Below, piece after piece: positions 7,902 to 16,709 of a stretch of 64,000 nucleotides of DNA. Source of the DNA: Nocardia panacis (GTDB taxonomy: Bacteria > Actinomycetota > Actinomycetes > Mycobacteriales > Mycobacteriaceae); the NCBI RefSeq assembly GCF_003598715.1, contig NZ_QZFU01000029.1, forward strand, positions 310,001 through 374,000, written 5' to 3'. Within the stretch, counting starts at the first letter, position 1. Every line of letters starts with the position of its first letter. A model generated the notes under the pieces. It did not search any database. It had not been told where the DNA came from and worked only from the letters and a program-made list of their open reading frames with translations. Both the position numbers and the translations under genes were made by a program.

Positions 7902-8114
7902 CCCGCTTGACGGCGATGTACTGGACTTAGCGGTCCGTGCATGATGAGACCTGTTCGCGGGTAGCCCGCCTGTCGGTGGCTCGCTCATGTCCGAGGACAT
8001 GGTCGAGAGCGGGGCCGCGCCCGTCGCGAGTGCGTCGTCGGCGCGCGCCCGGAAGCCGGGCCGCCGCGAATGCCGTGCCAACACGGCGAATCGACAATAT
8101 TAAGGAGAACAAGC

Positions 8115-9275
8115 GTGCGCGACATGGTCGAGATCGGCATGGGCCGGACCGCCCGGCGTACCTATGAGCTGGACGATATCGATATCGTGCCGTCGCGGCG
8201 GACGCGGTCGTCCAAGCAGGTATCGCTGTCCTGGCAGCTCGACGCCTACCGGTTCGAGATCCCGTTCCTGACCCATCCCACCGACGCGCTGGTCTCGCCC
8301 GAATTCGCCATCCAACTCGGCAGGCTCGGCGGACTCGGCGTCATCAACGGTGAGGGACTGTGGGCTCGGCATACCGATGTCGCCGCCAAGATCGACCAGA
8401 TCGTCGAACTCGTCGACAAGGGCAGCTACGAGCGGGCCATCGCGCTGCTGCAGGAATTGCACGCCGCCCCGATGCAGCCGGATCTGCTGGCCGCCGCGGT
8501 CGCGCAGGTGCGGGCCGCGGGGGTGACGGTGGCGGTGCGGGTCAGCCCGCAGAACGCCCGTGCGCTCACCCCGGCCCTGGTGCAGGCCGGAATCGACCTG
8601 CTCGTGGTGCACGGCACCATCATCTCCGCCGAACATGTCGGCGACGGCGAACCGCTCAACCTCAAGACCTTCATCGCCGACCTCGATGTCCCGGTCGTCG
8701 CGGGCGGCGTCAGCGACCACCGCACCGCCCTGCACCTGATGCGGACCGGCGCGGCGGGCGTCATCGTCGGCTACGGTTCGACCCCCGGCGCGACCACGAC
8801 CGGCGAGGTGCTCGGCATCGGCGTCCCGATGGCCACCGCCATCGCCGACGCGGCCGCCGCGCGCCGCGACTACCTCGACGAGACCGGCGGACGCTACGTG
8901 CACGTCATCGCCGACGGTCAGATCGCGAACTCCGGTCAACTGGCCAAGGCCATCGCCTGCGGTGCGGATGCGGCCATGCTCGGCTATCCGCTGGCAGTCG
9001 CCGCCGAGGCCCCCGGTCGCGGCTGGTACTGGCCCTCGGCAGCCGCTCACCCGTCGGTGCCGCGCGGTGCGCTGCTCCCGGTGGACGACGGCTGGCTCGA
9101 CGACGCCGAGTCCGGTGAGTTCGTGCGACCCAGCCTGGAGCGGGTGCTCTACGGCCCCTCCGACGATCCGTTCGGCTCGCTGAATCTGGTTGGCGGCCTG
9201 CGTCGTTCGATGGCCAAGGCGGGCTACTCCGATCTCAAGGAGTTCCAGAAGGTCGGGCTCAGCGTTCGCGCTTGA
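8115..9275 (+). CDS. guaB3: GuaB3 family IMPDH-related protein
   Basis: 386 residues from GTG, with AAGGAG just upstream. It has the IMPDH/GMP reductase barrel without CBS domains: TYELDDIDIVPSRRTRSSKQ at the start, then ARHTDVAAKIDQ, VVAGGVSDHRTALHLMRTGA, YVHVIADGQIANSGQLAKAI and a closing GLRRSMAKAGYSDLKEFQKV. The IMPDH catalytic loop (SICTT) is replaced by STPGATTTG, so the usual IMPDH chemistry is not expected. Related actinobacterial GuaB3 proteins have been suggested to act in purine interconversion. It is probably co-transcribed with guaB2. Confidence 0.9.
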   Translation: MRDMVEIGMGRTARRTYELDDIDIVPSRRTRSSKQVSLSWQLDAYRFEIPFLTHPTDALVSPEFAIQLGRLGGLGVINGEGLWARHTDVAAKIDQIVELVDKGSYERAIALLQELHAAPMQPDLLAAAVAQVRAAGVTVAVRVSPQNARALTPALVQAGIDLLVVHGTIISAEHVGDGEPLNLKTFIADLDVPVVAGGVSDHRTALHLMRTGAAGVIVGYGSTPGATTTGEVLGIGVPMATAIADAAAARRDYLDETGGRYVHVIADGQIANSGQLAKAIACGADAAMLGYPLAVAAEAPGRGWYWPSAAAHPSVPRGALLPVDDGWLDDAESGEFVRPSLERVLYGPSDDPFGSLNLVGGLRRSMAKAGYSDLKEFQKVGLSVRA

Positions 9276-9302
9276 TCTGACACCGCGCTTCGCGCTCGGT
9301 AT

Positions 9303-9327
9303 GACACCGTGCGTGATTCACGGTGTC
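9303..9327. terminator. Hairpin between convergent guaB3 and hydrolase
   Basis: Perfect 9-bp stem GACACCGTG/CACGGTGTC with a 7-nt loop, lying where the two convergent genes end. There is no T tract, so termination strength is uncertain. Confidence 0.45.
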
Positions 9328-10118
9328 TGTGCGGGAGGGGTTGTCGCGCGTAGAAATTGCTGGATGGCGTGATTCACCGGCCCCGAATGGGTCATGGTGA
9401 CGGCCAGGCGCGCGCCCGCGATCTCCAGATAGGTGGAGCCGTTGATGCCGCGCGCCAACTGGGTGGCGCGTTCGCGGGCGATCCCGCTCTCGGTGGCATG
9501 GATAACCAGTGCGGGACAGGCGATATCGACCAGCCGATGCAGCACCGAGTCGCGGCCGAGCAGACAGCCCGCCGCCACCTCGATACCCTCGCGGTCGCGC
9601 ACCAGCCACCGTTCGGTCCACGGCGCGCGATGACATTCCTCCTCGCCGATCAACCAGGACGCGAGCCGGCTCACCGCGTTCAGGCGCGAGTGCGTGTCGA
9701 AGAATTCGTCGAGGAATTCGTGTGTGGCCGAGGACTGTTCGGGTGTGGGGCCGTGCGCCTCGGTGCTGATCAGGATGAGCGCCGCGACCCGCTCCGGTGC
9801 CAGCAACGCCGTGCGCAGCGCCGTGAATCCGCCCTGCGCGGTGCCGCCGACCACCGCGGAGCGCACGCCGAGATGGTCGAGGATGGTCAGCGCGTCGCGG
9901 GCCGCGGTCCAGTAGGTGAAGGGCAAACCCTGATCGGTGGTGCGGCCGTGGCCGCGCGCATCCCAGGCCACGACCCGGAATTCCGGTGCCAGCGCGGCCA
10001 TTTGGGATGCGAACATGGTCCGGTCCATGAAGAATTCATGTGCCAGCAGCACCACCGGCCCGTCGCCTCCGCTGTCCTCGTAGTGGATGTCGGCGTCGAT
10101 CGCGCGGGCGAATGGCAC
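9318..10118 (-). CDS. Alpha/beta-hydrolase fold protein lacking the nucleophile
   Basis: 266 residues with the fold clearly present: VVLLAHEFFMDRTMF after strand 3, then AWDARGHGRT. The nucleophile elbow reads VVGGTAQGGF, so the expected Ser of G-x-S-x-G is Ala (GCG where TCG would give Ser). After strand 7 the sequence is VIHATESGIA, where an acidic residue is normally in a D-P context. The oxyanion-side HG is HE. A late His (MTHSGPVNHAI) remains. It is therefore probably not a conventional esterase and may be a binding protein or a decaying gene. The start is GTG at 10118; TTG at 10124 is an alternative. It lies convergent to guaB3 and divergent from guaA. Confidence 0.75.
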   Translation of the reverse strand: MPFARAIDADIHYEDSGGDGPVVLLAHEFFMDRTMFASQMAALAPEFRVVAWDARGHGRTTDQGLPFTYWTAARDALTILDHLGVRSAVVGGTAQGGFTALRTALLAPERVAALILISTEAHGPTPEQSSATHEFLDEFFDTHSRLNAVSRLASWLIGEEECHRAPWTERWLVRDREGIEVAAGCLLGRDSVLHRLVDIACPALVIHATESGIARERATQLARGINGSTYLEIAGARLAVTMTHSGPVNHAIQQFLRATTPPAQTP

Positions 10119-10183
10119 GAGCAAGAGAATAACGAGCGTACGGGGGTGCGCGGAGCGAATCAGCGGCTCACTAGACTGTGGCC

Positions 10184-11755
10184 GTGACAGAATCCCAGAG
10201 GCCCGTCCTTGTCGTCGACTACGGCGCGCAGTATGCCCAATTGATCGCCCGCCGGGTCCGTGAGTCGAGCGTGTACTCCGAGGTGATTCCGCACACCACC
10301 ACCGTGGAGGAGATCGCCGAGCGTCGACCGGCCGCCATCATTCTCTCCGGTGGCCCCTCCAGCGTGTACGCCGAGGGCGCGCCCCAGTTGGACCCGCGCC
10401 TGTTCGACCTGGACATCCCGGTCTTCGGTATCTGCTACGGCTTCCAGGCGATGGCGCGGGCGCTGGGCGGCACCGTCACCCACACCGGCACCCGCGAGTT
10501 CGGTCGCACCGAATTCAGTGCCGACGGTGGCATGTTGCACGGTGGTCTGCCCGAGATCCAGCCGGTGTGGATGAGCCACGGCGACGCGGTCACCGACGCG
10601 CCCGCCGGTTTCGAGGTCACCGGCACCAGCGCGGGCGCCCCGGTCGCGGCGTTCGAGGATCGCGCGCGCAAGCTCGCCGGTGTGCAGTACCACCCCGAGG
10701 TGCTGCATTCGCCGCACGGTCAGCAGGTGCTGAGCCGATTCCTGCACGAGATGGCGGGGATCCCGGCCACCTGGACCGCGGCCAATATCGCCGATGCGCT
10801 GATCGCGAACGTGCGCGAACAGGTCGGCGCGGGTTATGCCATCTGCGCGCTGTCCGGCGGTGTCGATTCGGCGGTGGCCGCCGCCCTGGTGCAGCGCGCC
10901 ATCGGCGACAGGCTGACCTGTGTGTTCGTCGATCACGGGCTGCTGCGGTCCGGGGAGCGCGAGCAGGTGCAGCAGGATTTCGTGGCCGCGACCGGCGCCC
11001 GGCTGGTCACCGTCGACGCGGTCGAGAAATTCCTCGGTGAACTGAAGGGCGTCACCGATCCGGAGGAGAAGCGCAAGATCATCGGGCGGGAGTTCATTCG
11101 CTCGTTCGAGGACGCGGTGGGCGAGGTCGTCGCCGGGCACGGCGGCGAGGTGACAGCGGCCAAGGTGGAGTTCCTGGTGCAGGGCACGCTGTACCCGGAT
11201 GTCGTCGAATCCGGTGGCGGCGCGGGCACCGCCAATATCAAGAGTCACCACAATGTGGGCGGCCTGCCGGAGGATCTGGAATTCAAGCTGGTCGAGCCGC
11301 TGCGCCTGCTGTTCAAGGATGAGGTCCGCGCGGTCGGCCGCGAACTGGGTCTGCCGGAGGAGATCGTGGGCCGTCAGCCCTTCCCCGGTCCGGGTCTGGC
11401 CATCCGGATCGTCGGCGAGGTCACCGAGGAGCGTCTGGTCACGCTGCGCCAAGCCGATGCCATCGCCCGCGAGGAACTCACCGCCGCCGGTCTGGACAAG
11501 CAGATCTGGCAGTGCCCGGTGGTGCTGCTGGCCGATGTCCGCAGCGTCGGCGTCCAGGGCGATGGCCGCACCTACGGTCACCCTATCGTCCTGCGCCCGG
11601 TCTCCAGCGAAGACGCGATGACCGCCGACTGGACCCGCCTCCCCTACGAGGTCCTCGAACGCATCTCCACCCGCATCACCAACGAGGTCCCCGAGGTCAA
11701 CCGCGTAGTCCTCGACGTAACGAGCAAGCCGCCGGGCACCATCGAGTGGGAGTGA
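10184..11755 (+). CDS. guaA: GMP synthase (glutamine-hydrolysing)
   Basis: 523 residues. It aminates XMP to GMP using glutamine and ATP. The N-terminal class I glutaminase has Cys84 in FGICYGFQAM and the partner region VQYHPEVLHSPHG. The ATP pyrophosphatase P-loop is ALSGGVDSAV. The C-terminal dimerisation domain ends in KPPGTIEWE. GTG at 10184 (MTESQRPVLVVDYG) fits family starts; GTG at 10178 adds two residues. It completes the guaB2/guaB3/guaA set and is followed by a strong hairpin. Confidence 0.97.
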   Translation: MTESQRPVLVVDYGAQYAQLIARRVRESSVYSEVIPHTTTVEEIAERRPAAIILSGGPSSVYAEGAPQLDPRLFDLDIPVFGICYGFQAMARALGGTVTHTGTREFGRTEFSADGGMLHGGLPEIQPVWMSHGDAVTDAPAGFEVTGTSAGAPVAAFEDRARKLAGVQYHPEVLHSPHGQQVLSRFLHEMAGIPATWTAANIADALIANVREQVGAGYAICALSGGVDSAVAAALVQRAIGDRLTCVFVDHGLLRSGEREQVQQDFVAATGARLVTVDAVEKFLGELKGVTDPEEKRKIIGREFIRSFEDAVGEVVAGHGGEVTAAKVEFLVQGTLYPDVVESGGGAGTANIKSHHNVGGLPEDLEFKLVEPLRLLFKDEVRAVGRELGLPEEIVGRQPFPGPGLAIRIVGEVTEERLVTLRQADAIAREELTAAGLDKQIWQCPVVLLADVRSVGVQGDGRTYGHPIVLRPVSSEDAMTADWTRLPYEVLERISTRITNEVPEVNRVVLDVTSKPPGTIEWE

Positions 11756-11771
11756 TCCCCACCCACACCCC

Positions 11772-11802
11772 GACCGCCCGCGCCAACCAGGCGCGGGCGG
11801 TC
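11772..11802 (+). terminator. Terminator after guaA
   Basis: Perfect 13-bp GC-rich stem GACCGCCCGCGCC/GGCGCGGGCGGTC with a 5-nt loop, 17 nt after the guaA stop and before the convergent vapC. The T tract is weak. Confidence 0.75.
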
Positions 11803-11815
11803 CGCGTTTCGGTGA

Positions 11816-12190
11816 TCAGACACCCAACAGCGGTACGTCGTAGCGCGGAATCACAGAGTCGCGGGTGACCAGTCGCAGACCTTCGTGTTTGGCTTGGGCA
11901 ATGAGGATGCGGTCGAAGGGATCGCGATGGATCAGCGGTAGGCGCGCCGCTTCTATCGCGTGGTTAGCCGTGATGGACAGGACATGGAACTCACTGTCGC
12001 GCACCAACTCCGGAAGATCAGCGGGGCCGTCGAGCTTGCCGAGGGCCTGTTTGATACCGACCTCCCAAACGGTGGCCGCGCTGATGTAGATCTCGGGTTC
12101 GATTTCGAGAATGGCGGCCAGATCTTCCGGCAGTGCGGGATCGTCGGCGAGCCACCACAGTACGACATGGGTATCGAGGAGCAGGCGCAT
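11816..12190 (-). CDS. vapC: VapC-type PIN-domain toxin
   Basis: 124 residues. The PIN ribonuclease fold begins LLLDTHVVLWWLADD, with the first acidic residue. AATVWEVGIKQALGKL supplies the conserved Glu, and HRDPFDRILIAQAKHEG the following acidic pair. VTRDSVIPRYDVPLL ends the domain. Such toxins cleave RNA using Mg2+. Its ATG overlaps the antitoxin stop as ATGA, so the two are co-translated. A vapBC pair also occurs close to guaB3/guaA in M. tuberculosis. Confidence 0.9.
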   Translation of the reverse strand: MRLLLDTHVVLWWLADDPALPEDLAAILEIEPEIYISAATVWEVGIKQALGKLDGPADLPELVRDSEFHVLSITANHAIEAARLPLIHRDPFDRILIAQAKHEGLRLVTRDSVIPRYDVPLLGV

Positions 12191-12435
12191 CAGCGGCTGT
12201 AGAAGTCGTCGGCGATGGCGTCGTTGGTGGTTCGGGAGTCCCAGTCGGCATGTAGCAGGAGCCGCCCGCGCAGCGAACCGCGCCTGCTGCGCGCGGGTCT
12301 CGGATGCAGCGGGACCACCTTCGCGATGGGCGTGCCCGCCCGGCTGATGATGATCTCCTCACCGTGCTCGACCCGGTCGATGATCCGGGAGAGGTGGGTC
12401 TTCGCATCGTGGATGTTGAACTGTTCGGCTGCCAC
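12190..12435 (-). CDS. vapB: Phd/YefM-family antitoxin partner of VapC
   Basis: 81 residues. FNIHDAKTHLSRIIDRVEHG and EEIIISRAGTPIAKVVPL are the Phd/YefM DNA-binding domain; the C-terminal arm (LHADWDSRTTNDAIADDF) should block the toxin active site. Translation starts at GTG with GGAGG four nucleotides upstream. It overlaps vapC by one ATGA unit. The palindrome at the promoter probably mediates autorepression. Confidence 0.88.
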   Translation of the reverse strand: MAAEQFNIHDAKTHLSRIIDRVEHGEEIIISRAGTPIAKVVPLHPRPARSRRGSLRGRLLLHADWDSRTTNDAIADDFYSR

Positions 12436-12443
12436 CTGACCTC

Positions 12444-12453
12444 CTTAGCTAAG
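12444..12453. promoter_or_regulatory. Palindrome at the vapBC promoter
   Basis: The perfect 10-bp palindrome CTTAGCTAAG overlaps the ribosome site of the antitoxin gene and is followed upstream by a related GGTTAG half. It is a candidate antitoxin operator. Confidence 0.45.
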
Positions 12454-12480
12454 AGGTTAGTCTACTCGAATGCGGCATGA

Positions 12481-12508
12481 GAATGGCCCGTCCGAAGACG
12501 GGCCATTC
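12481..12508. terminator. Strong hairpin terminator
   Basis: Perfect 12-bp stem GAATGGCCCGTC/GACGGGCCATTC with a CGAA tetraloop. It ends the leftward membrane-protein operon and insulates vapBC from read-through. Confidence 0.85.
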
Positions 12509-12520
12509 TGATATTCGGGG

Positions 12521-12730
12521 CTACCGCCTGCGTCGGGGGGTCAGGACGAGGATGCCGCCTACGACTATGGCGGTGAAGACGAGGATCCAGCCGATGGGGA
12601 TGCCGCCGAAGGGGAGGGCGGCGGGGCCGATCAAGGCCCAGATGCTGACCAGTAGGGCGAGGACTCCGACTATGAGGAGCATGGCGGAGGGGCCGCCGGC
12701 CTTCTTGTTGTCGGTGCTGTTATCGGCCAC
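12521..12730 (-). CDS. Small two-helix membrane protein
   Basis: 69 residues from a GTG at 12730. Helix 1 is about AMLLIVGVLALLVSIWALIG and helix 2 about IGWILVFTAIVVGGILVLT, ending in a basic TPRRRR tail. Its start overlaps the stop of the PspC/toast-rack gene by 11 nt, so it is translationally coupled and probably part of the same envelope-stress unit. I do not recognise a named family. Confidence 0.75.
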   Translation of the reverse strand: MADNSTDNKKAGGPSAMLLIVGVLALLVSIWALIGPAALPFGGIPIGWILVFTAIVVGGILVLTPRRRR

Positions 12731-14300
12731 GTTCCACCTCTGCGGTTCCGGTGCGGACATTGATGTTCAGATCGAGGACCGGATCGTTGGGCTTATTGGG
12801 GCCGGTGATCCCCGAAGGGCAGCGGGTCGTGTCGCCGACCCGGATAGTGCAGGTGGTGCGCACGGTCATGTTGTCGGGCACCAGGATTCGCGCCTCGCCC
12901 ATCCGGACCGTGACATCGACGGTGCGGTTCTCGGTCAGCGCCAGTCGGCGCAGATCAAGGGTCCCCGTGCCGATGCTCATCTTGTAGTTGGACCGCAAAT
13001 CGGCCATGGAAGTGGGCGCCCAGGCGTGCTCGCCGACCGCGTCGCTATTGAGCTCGAGCGGGCCGATGATCGAGGCCAGGATGACGAATCCGGCCAGCGG
13101 CGCGGTGAGCACGAGCAGTCCGTAGCCGCGTCGCAGGAAGGCGCCGAGCACCAAGCCGAGACCGATCACCGCCAAGGCGACCGCGCCGATCCGACCGGGT
13201 GTCATCCATTCGGCCCCGCCCGCCGCGACCGCGCCTGCCGCCGCGGCGGCGAGAATGGCAAGGCCGATCACCATCGGGGTCAGGCGGGAACGCGGACGCT
13301 TGACCGCCGCGGGTGGTGCGACGACGGTGCGCGTCGGCGTCGGATCCGGCAGATCCCAGGCGAGCGGAGCCACACCGAGCGGATCCCAGGACGGCGGGGT
13401 GGTCCGGGTCGGGGCGGCGGGGCCGCCGGAGAACGATCCGCCGGTTCGGGAGGCATCCTTGCCGCCCGTATCGGAGCGCGGGGCGTCGTTGCCGGGCGGC
13501 TCGGTGTCGTTCTGCACGGCGGCCGGGTCCGAGGCAGTGGGCGCGCCCGAGTCGACGGTTGTCGTCGAAAGGTGTTGTGCCGGTGCGTCACCCGTCGATT
13601 CGGGTTCGGCAGGCGCTTTTCCCCGGTCGGTGATGTTCTCGATATCCTTCGACAGCACCACCGTCGCGTCCTCGACCAGGGGGGTTGGCTCGACCGGATG
13701 TTCCGGGACGTAGGAATCGGGCAGCTTCGTGTAGGGCGAATACACCTCGGTGGGCGGAACGCCCGTCGCGAAGGCATCGCTCGCGCTCCGGTACGCGGTG
13801 GGGAAGACGGCCCCCGGATAACCGGTCGCATTGAGCCCACTGTCCATGGGCACGTCGAAGGCGGTGGTGCCGGGCGGCGGCTGCGGTGTGCGCAGATGCA
13901 GCATCCACCAGCTCGCGAGCAGCAGCGCCGTACTGATCAGCCCGGAGCCGCCGAAACCGATGCCGACCGGCCCCACCGTGCTGACCGCGATGGCCAACGC
14001 GACGACGAGCACCACGGTTTTGGTGGTCGATTGCGAACTGTGGCCTTTGCCGAGCAGCCCTTCGACGGCCGACACCCCGCCCGCCTCGGGCATCAGCAGC
14101 CAGGCCAGCAGGTAGAGCATGATGCCCGCCCCGCCGAAAATGGTCGCGACCACAAGGGCGACCCGCACCAGCACCGGATCGACGCCGTAGCGCTGACCGA
14201 ATCCGGCCGCGACGCCCGCGATCGGACCCTGCCGCGGCAACCGGACGGGCCGCGTGTGCCACATCTGCTGGAGCTGATCGCCGAAGCTTGATTTCGTCAT
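12720..14300 (-). CDS. PspC-domain membrane protein with C-terminal toast-rack domain (EsrI-like)
   Basis: 526 residues. An N-terminal PspC domain (GPIAGVAAGFGQRYGVDPVL, then a helix through LYLLAWLLMPEAG) is followed by further membrane segments. A Pro/Thr-rich linker comes next, then helices near 330-400. The C-terminal domain, from DLRSNYKMSIGTGTLDLRRL to VDVTVRMGEARILVPDNMTV, is of LiaF/toast-rack type. It is transcribed divergently from a PspC-containing histidine kinase. In Corynebacterium glutamicum the same layout encodes EsrI, an inhibitor of the EsrSR envelope-stress system, and I infer the same role here. The start at 14300 is used because the codons upstream are not conserved. Confidence 0.8.
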   Translation of the reverse strand: MTKSSFGDQLQQMWHTRPVRLPRQGPIAGVAAGFGQRYGVDPVLVRVALVVATIFGGAGIMLYLLAWLLMPEAGGVSAVEGLLGKGHSSQSTTKTVVLVVALAIAVSTVGPVGIGFGGSGLISTALLLASWWMLHLRTPQPPPGTTAFDVPMDSGLNATGYPGAVFPTAYRSASDAFATGVPPTEVYSPYTKLPDSYVPEHPVEPTPLVEDATVVLSKDIENITDRGKAPAEPESTGDAPAQHLSTTTVDSGAPTASDPAAVQNDTEPPGNDAPRSDTGGKDASRTGGSFSGGPAAPTRTTPPSWDPLGVAPLAWDLPDPTPTRTVVAPPAAVKRPRSRLTPMVIGLAILAAAAAGAVAAGGAEWMTPGRIGAVALAVIGLGLVLGAFLRRGYGLLVLTAPLAGFVILASIIGPLELNSDAVGEHAWAPTSMADLRSNYKMSIGTGTLDLRRLALTENRTVDVTVRMGEARILVPDNMTVRTTCTIRVGDTTRCPSGITGPNKPNDPVLDLNINVRTGTAEVERGR

Positions 14301-14338
14301 GGCATCAATGGTGGCGTCGGGCCGCATCGGGCCGCATC

Positions 14339-14443
14339 GGGGACATCCCTGAATTCACGCCCTGAACCGGCGAATGCGCACGATGCGCGGGAGTCGCTTC
14401 GGCTTGCGCCGGATTTGCCGATGTCGAATTCAGGGACATTCCC
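14339..14443. promoter_or_regulatory. Paired inverted sites between esrI-like and esrS-like genes
   Basis: GGGGACATCCCTGAATTC (14339-14356) and GAATTCAGGGACATTCCC (14426-14443) are inverted copies matching at 15 of 18 positions. Each lies about 40 bp from the start codon it faces, so the arrangement is symmetrical about the divergent promoter. They are candidate binding sites for the adjacent LuxR-type regulator. A small direct repeat (GGGCCGCATC twice) lies at 14319-14338. Confidence 0.65.
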
Positions 14444-14482
14444 GATGGTTGACCGCGCCCGCCACATGCCAGGATCGAAGGT

Positions 14483-15883
14483 ATGTATCCGTCTGCTCCC
14501 GTTTTCGAGACCAGGGGATTCGGCGCGGTTCGCGGCGGGTCCGCGACCGTCCCGCTGTACGCGCCGCAGCCGCAGTCGCCGCGTCTGTCACGGCGCTCGG
14601 GCGGCCGGGTGGTCGGTGGTGTCGCGGGCGGTCTGGCCGATCACCTCGGGGTCGACGTCTTCAAGGTGCGCATGGCCTTCGTGCTGCTGGCCGCGCTGAC
14701 CGGCGCGGGCATCGTCGCCTATGGGCTGCTGTGGATCTTCACGCCGGGCGGTGAGGATCAGGCGCGGGCCTCGGGGGCGGAGCGGCGGCAGGCGATCGGG
14801 CTGGCCCTGCTCGGGCTGGGGCTCGCGGTGGCGGTCACCTGGGTGTTCAGCGGGTCCGCGGCCAATGTGATCGTGCCGATCGTGGTGGTCGCGGTCGGCG
14901 CGGCCCTGGTTTGGCGCGAATACGACGCCGAAGGCCCCAAGTCGCTGCTGGGTCTGCCCACCAAGCCCACGGTGGTGACCTGGTCGCGGATCATCGCGGG
15001 CACCACGCTGATCGTGGCCGGACTCGGCGTCATCGTGCTGGCCAGGATCGATCTGAGTTCGCTCGGTTCGGCGCTGATCGCGGTGGCCGTCACACTGGTC
15101 GGCGGCGGACTGCTGACGGTGCCGCTGTGGCTGCGCACGGTGCGGGCACTCAATGCCGAGCGCGCGGCCCGTATCCGCAATGAGGAGCGCGAGGAGATCG
15201 CCTCGCACCTGCACGATTCGGTTTTGCAGACCTTGGCGCTGATCCAGCGGCAGGCCCACGATCAGCAGGAGGTGGTCCGGTTGGCCCGCAGCCAGGAGCG
15301 CGAACTGCGGCGCTGGCTGTTCGAGGACACCGCTCCGGCGCAGTCCAGCCTGGCGGCGGCACTGCGCACCATCGCGGGCGAGGTGGAGGATCAGCACGGG
15401 GTGAAGGTGGCCCCGGTGACCGTCGGCGATGTGTCGATGGATACCGGGGATACCGGTTCCGGTCTGCCGAAGGAGCATTTCACCGCATTGCTCGGTGCGG
15501 CGCGGGAGGCGCTGGTGAACGCGGCCAAACACGCGGGCGTGCCGGAGATCGACCTGTTCGCCGAGGCCGAACCGCATCAGGTCGGCATTTTCGTACGCGA
15601 TCGAGGCACCGGATTCGATATCTCCTCGGTTCCGCAGGACCGGCAGGGTTTGGCCAAATCCATTCGCGCGCGGATCGAACGGCGCGGTGGCACGGTGGAG
15701 ATCCTGTCCACCCCCGGCCGCGGGACCGAGGTGCGAATCATCATGCCGCGCAGCGACTCCGGCGATGCGGCCGAACCGATCACCGAACCCGCCGCCGATC
15801 GGGTTTCGGCGAGCGCGTCCGCCGACGATGTTTCGGCGACGGCGCCCACGGTGCCGGTGCCGATTGTTCACCCGCAGGGGTGA
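14483..15883 (+). CDS. PspC-domain sensor histidine kinase (EsrS-like)
   Basis: 466 residues. The N-terminal PspC domain is GGRVVGGVAGGLADHLGVDV, then a helix through YGLLWIFTPGGEDQ. Four further membrane helices follow to about residue 225. The HisKA_3 box EEREEIASHLHDSVLQTLAL carries the phospho-accepting His. The ATPase has REALVNAAKHAG (N box) and VRDRGTGFDI (G1 box). It belongs to the NarL/LiaS-type kinases. With the divergent PspC/toast-rack gene and the regulator 152 bp downstream, it forms an EsrISR-like three-component envelope-stress module. Confidence 0.9.
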   Translation: MYPSAPVFETRGFGAVRGGSATVPLYAPQPQSPRLSRRSGGRVVGGVAGGLADHLGVDVFKVRMAFVLLAALTGAGIVAYGLLWIFTPGGEDQARASGAERRQAIGLALLGLGLAVAVTWVFSGSAANVIVPIVVVAVGAALVWREYDAEGPKSLLGLPTKPTVVTWSRIIAGTTLIVAGLGVIVLARIDLSSLGSALIAVAVTLVGGGLLTVPLWLRTVRALNAERAARIRNEEREEIASHLHDSVLQTLALIQRQAHDQQEVVRLARSQERELRRWLFEDTAPAQSSLAAALRTIAGEVEDQHGVKVAPVTVGDVSMDTGDTGSGLPKEHFTALLGAAREALVNAAKHAGVPEIDLFAEAEPHQVGIFVRDRGTGFDISSVPQDRQGLAKSIRARIERRGGTVEILSTPGRGTEVRIIMPRSDSGDAAEPITEPAADRVSASASADDVSATAPTVPVPIVHPQG

Positions 15884-16035
15884 GCGTCGAGTTCGATTGC
15901 GGCCGAACCCTTTCGGCCCTTGCCCGGAATTGTTTCCCGGCCCGCCCGATCGATGTGGTACCGATGGAGTGCCGAAAGCCCGCGGGCATTCGGCGCGTCA
16001 GGGTGGCGGTGCCGCCGACAGCTGAGGAGAAGTAG

Positions 16036-16677
16036 GTGACCGTGCGGGTCTTTCTCGTCGATGATCACGCCGTATTCCGTTCCGGGGTGCGCGCGGAGCT
16101 GAGCCGGGAGGCCGATATGGAGGTGGTCGGCGAGGCGGGCGGGGTGGCCGAGGCGATCGTCGGGATCAATGCGGCCAAACCGGATGTGGTGCTGCTCGAT
16201 GTGCATATGCCCGACGGCGGCGGTGTCGCGGTGCTGTCCGGTATCGAGGAGGGGCCGGTGTGTTTGGCGCTGAGCGTGTCCGACGCGGCGGAGGATGTGA
16301 TCGCGGTGATCAGGGCAGGCGCCAGAGGCTATGTAACCAAGACGATCTCGGGGGCGGAGTTGGCCGAGGGGATTCGGCGGGTTGCCGGCGGTGACGCGGT
16401 ATTCAGTCCGCGGCTGGCCGGTTTTGTGCTCGACTCGTTCACCGGGCGCTCGCCGGTGCCGGAGCCGCCGCTGGATCCAGAACTGGATTCGCTGACCCCG
16501 CGCGAACTCGAGGTGTTGCGCCTGCTCGCCCGCGGCTACACCTATCGCGAGATCGCCGAGACGCTGTTCATCTCGGTGAAGACGGTGGAGACGCATGCGT
16601 CGAATGTGCTGCGAAAGACCCAGCAGTCGAATCGGAACGCGCTCACCCGATGGGCGCACCGTCGCCGCATCGACTGA
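16036..16677 (+). CDS. LuxR-family response regulator (EsrR-like)
   Basis: 213 residues from GTG. Receiver domain: VFLVDDHAVFRSGVRAEL (acidic pocket), VVLLDVHMPDG with the phospho-accepting Asp, and GYVTKT with the conserved Lys. The HTH is LTPRELEVLRLLARGYTYRE through FISVKTVETHASNVLRK. It is the cognate regulator of the upstream kinase. The paired inverted sites in the divergent promoter are its likely targets. Confidence 0.9.
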   Translation: MTVRVFLVDDHAVFRSGVRAELSREADMEVVGEAGGVAEAIVGINAAKPDVVLLDVHMPDGGGVAVLSGIEEGPVCLALSVSDAAEDVIAVIRAGARGYVTKTISGAELAEGIRRVAGGDAVFSPRLAGFVLDSFTGRSPVPEPPLDPELDSLTPRELEVLRLLARGYTYREIAETLFISVKTVETHASNVLRKTQQSNRNALTRWAHRRRID

Positions 16678-16709
16678 TGTTCACGCCGTCGCTGCGATTG
16701 ATGTAGGCC

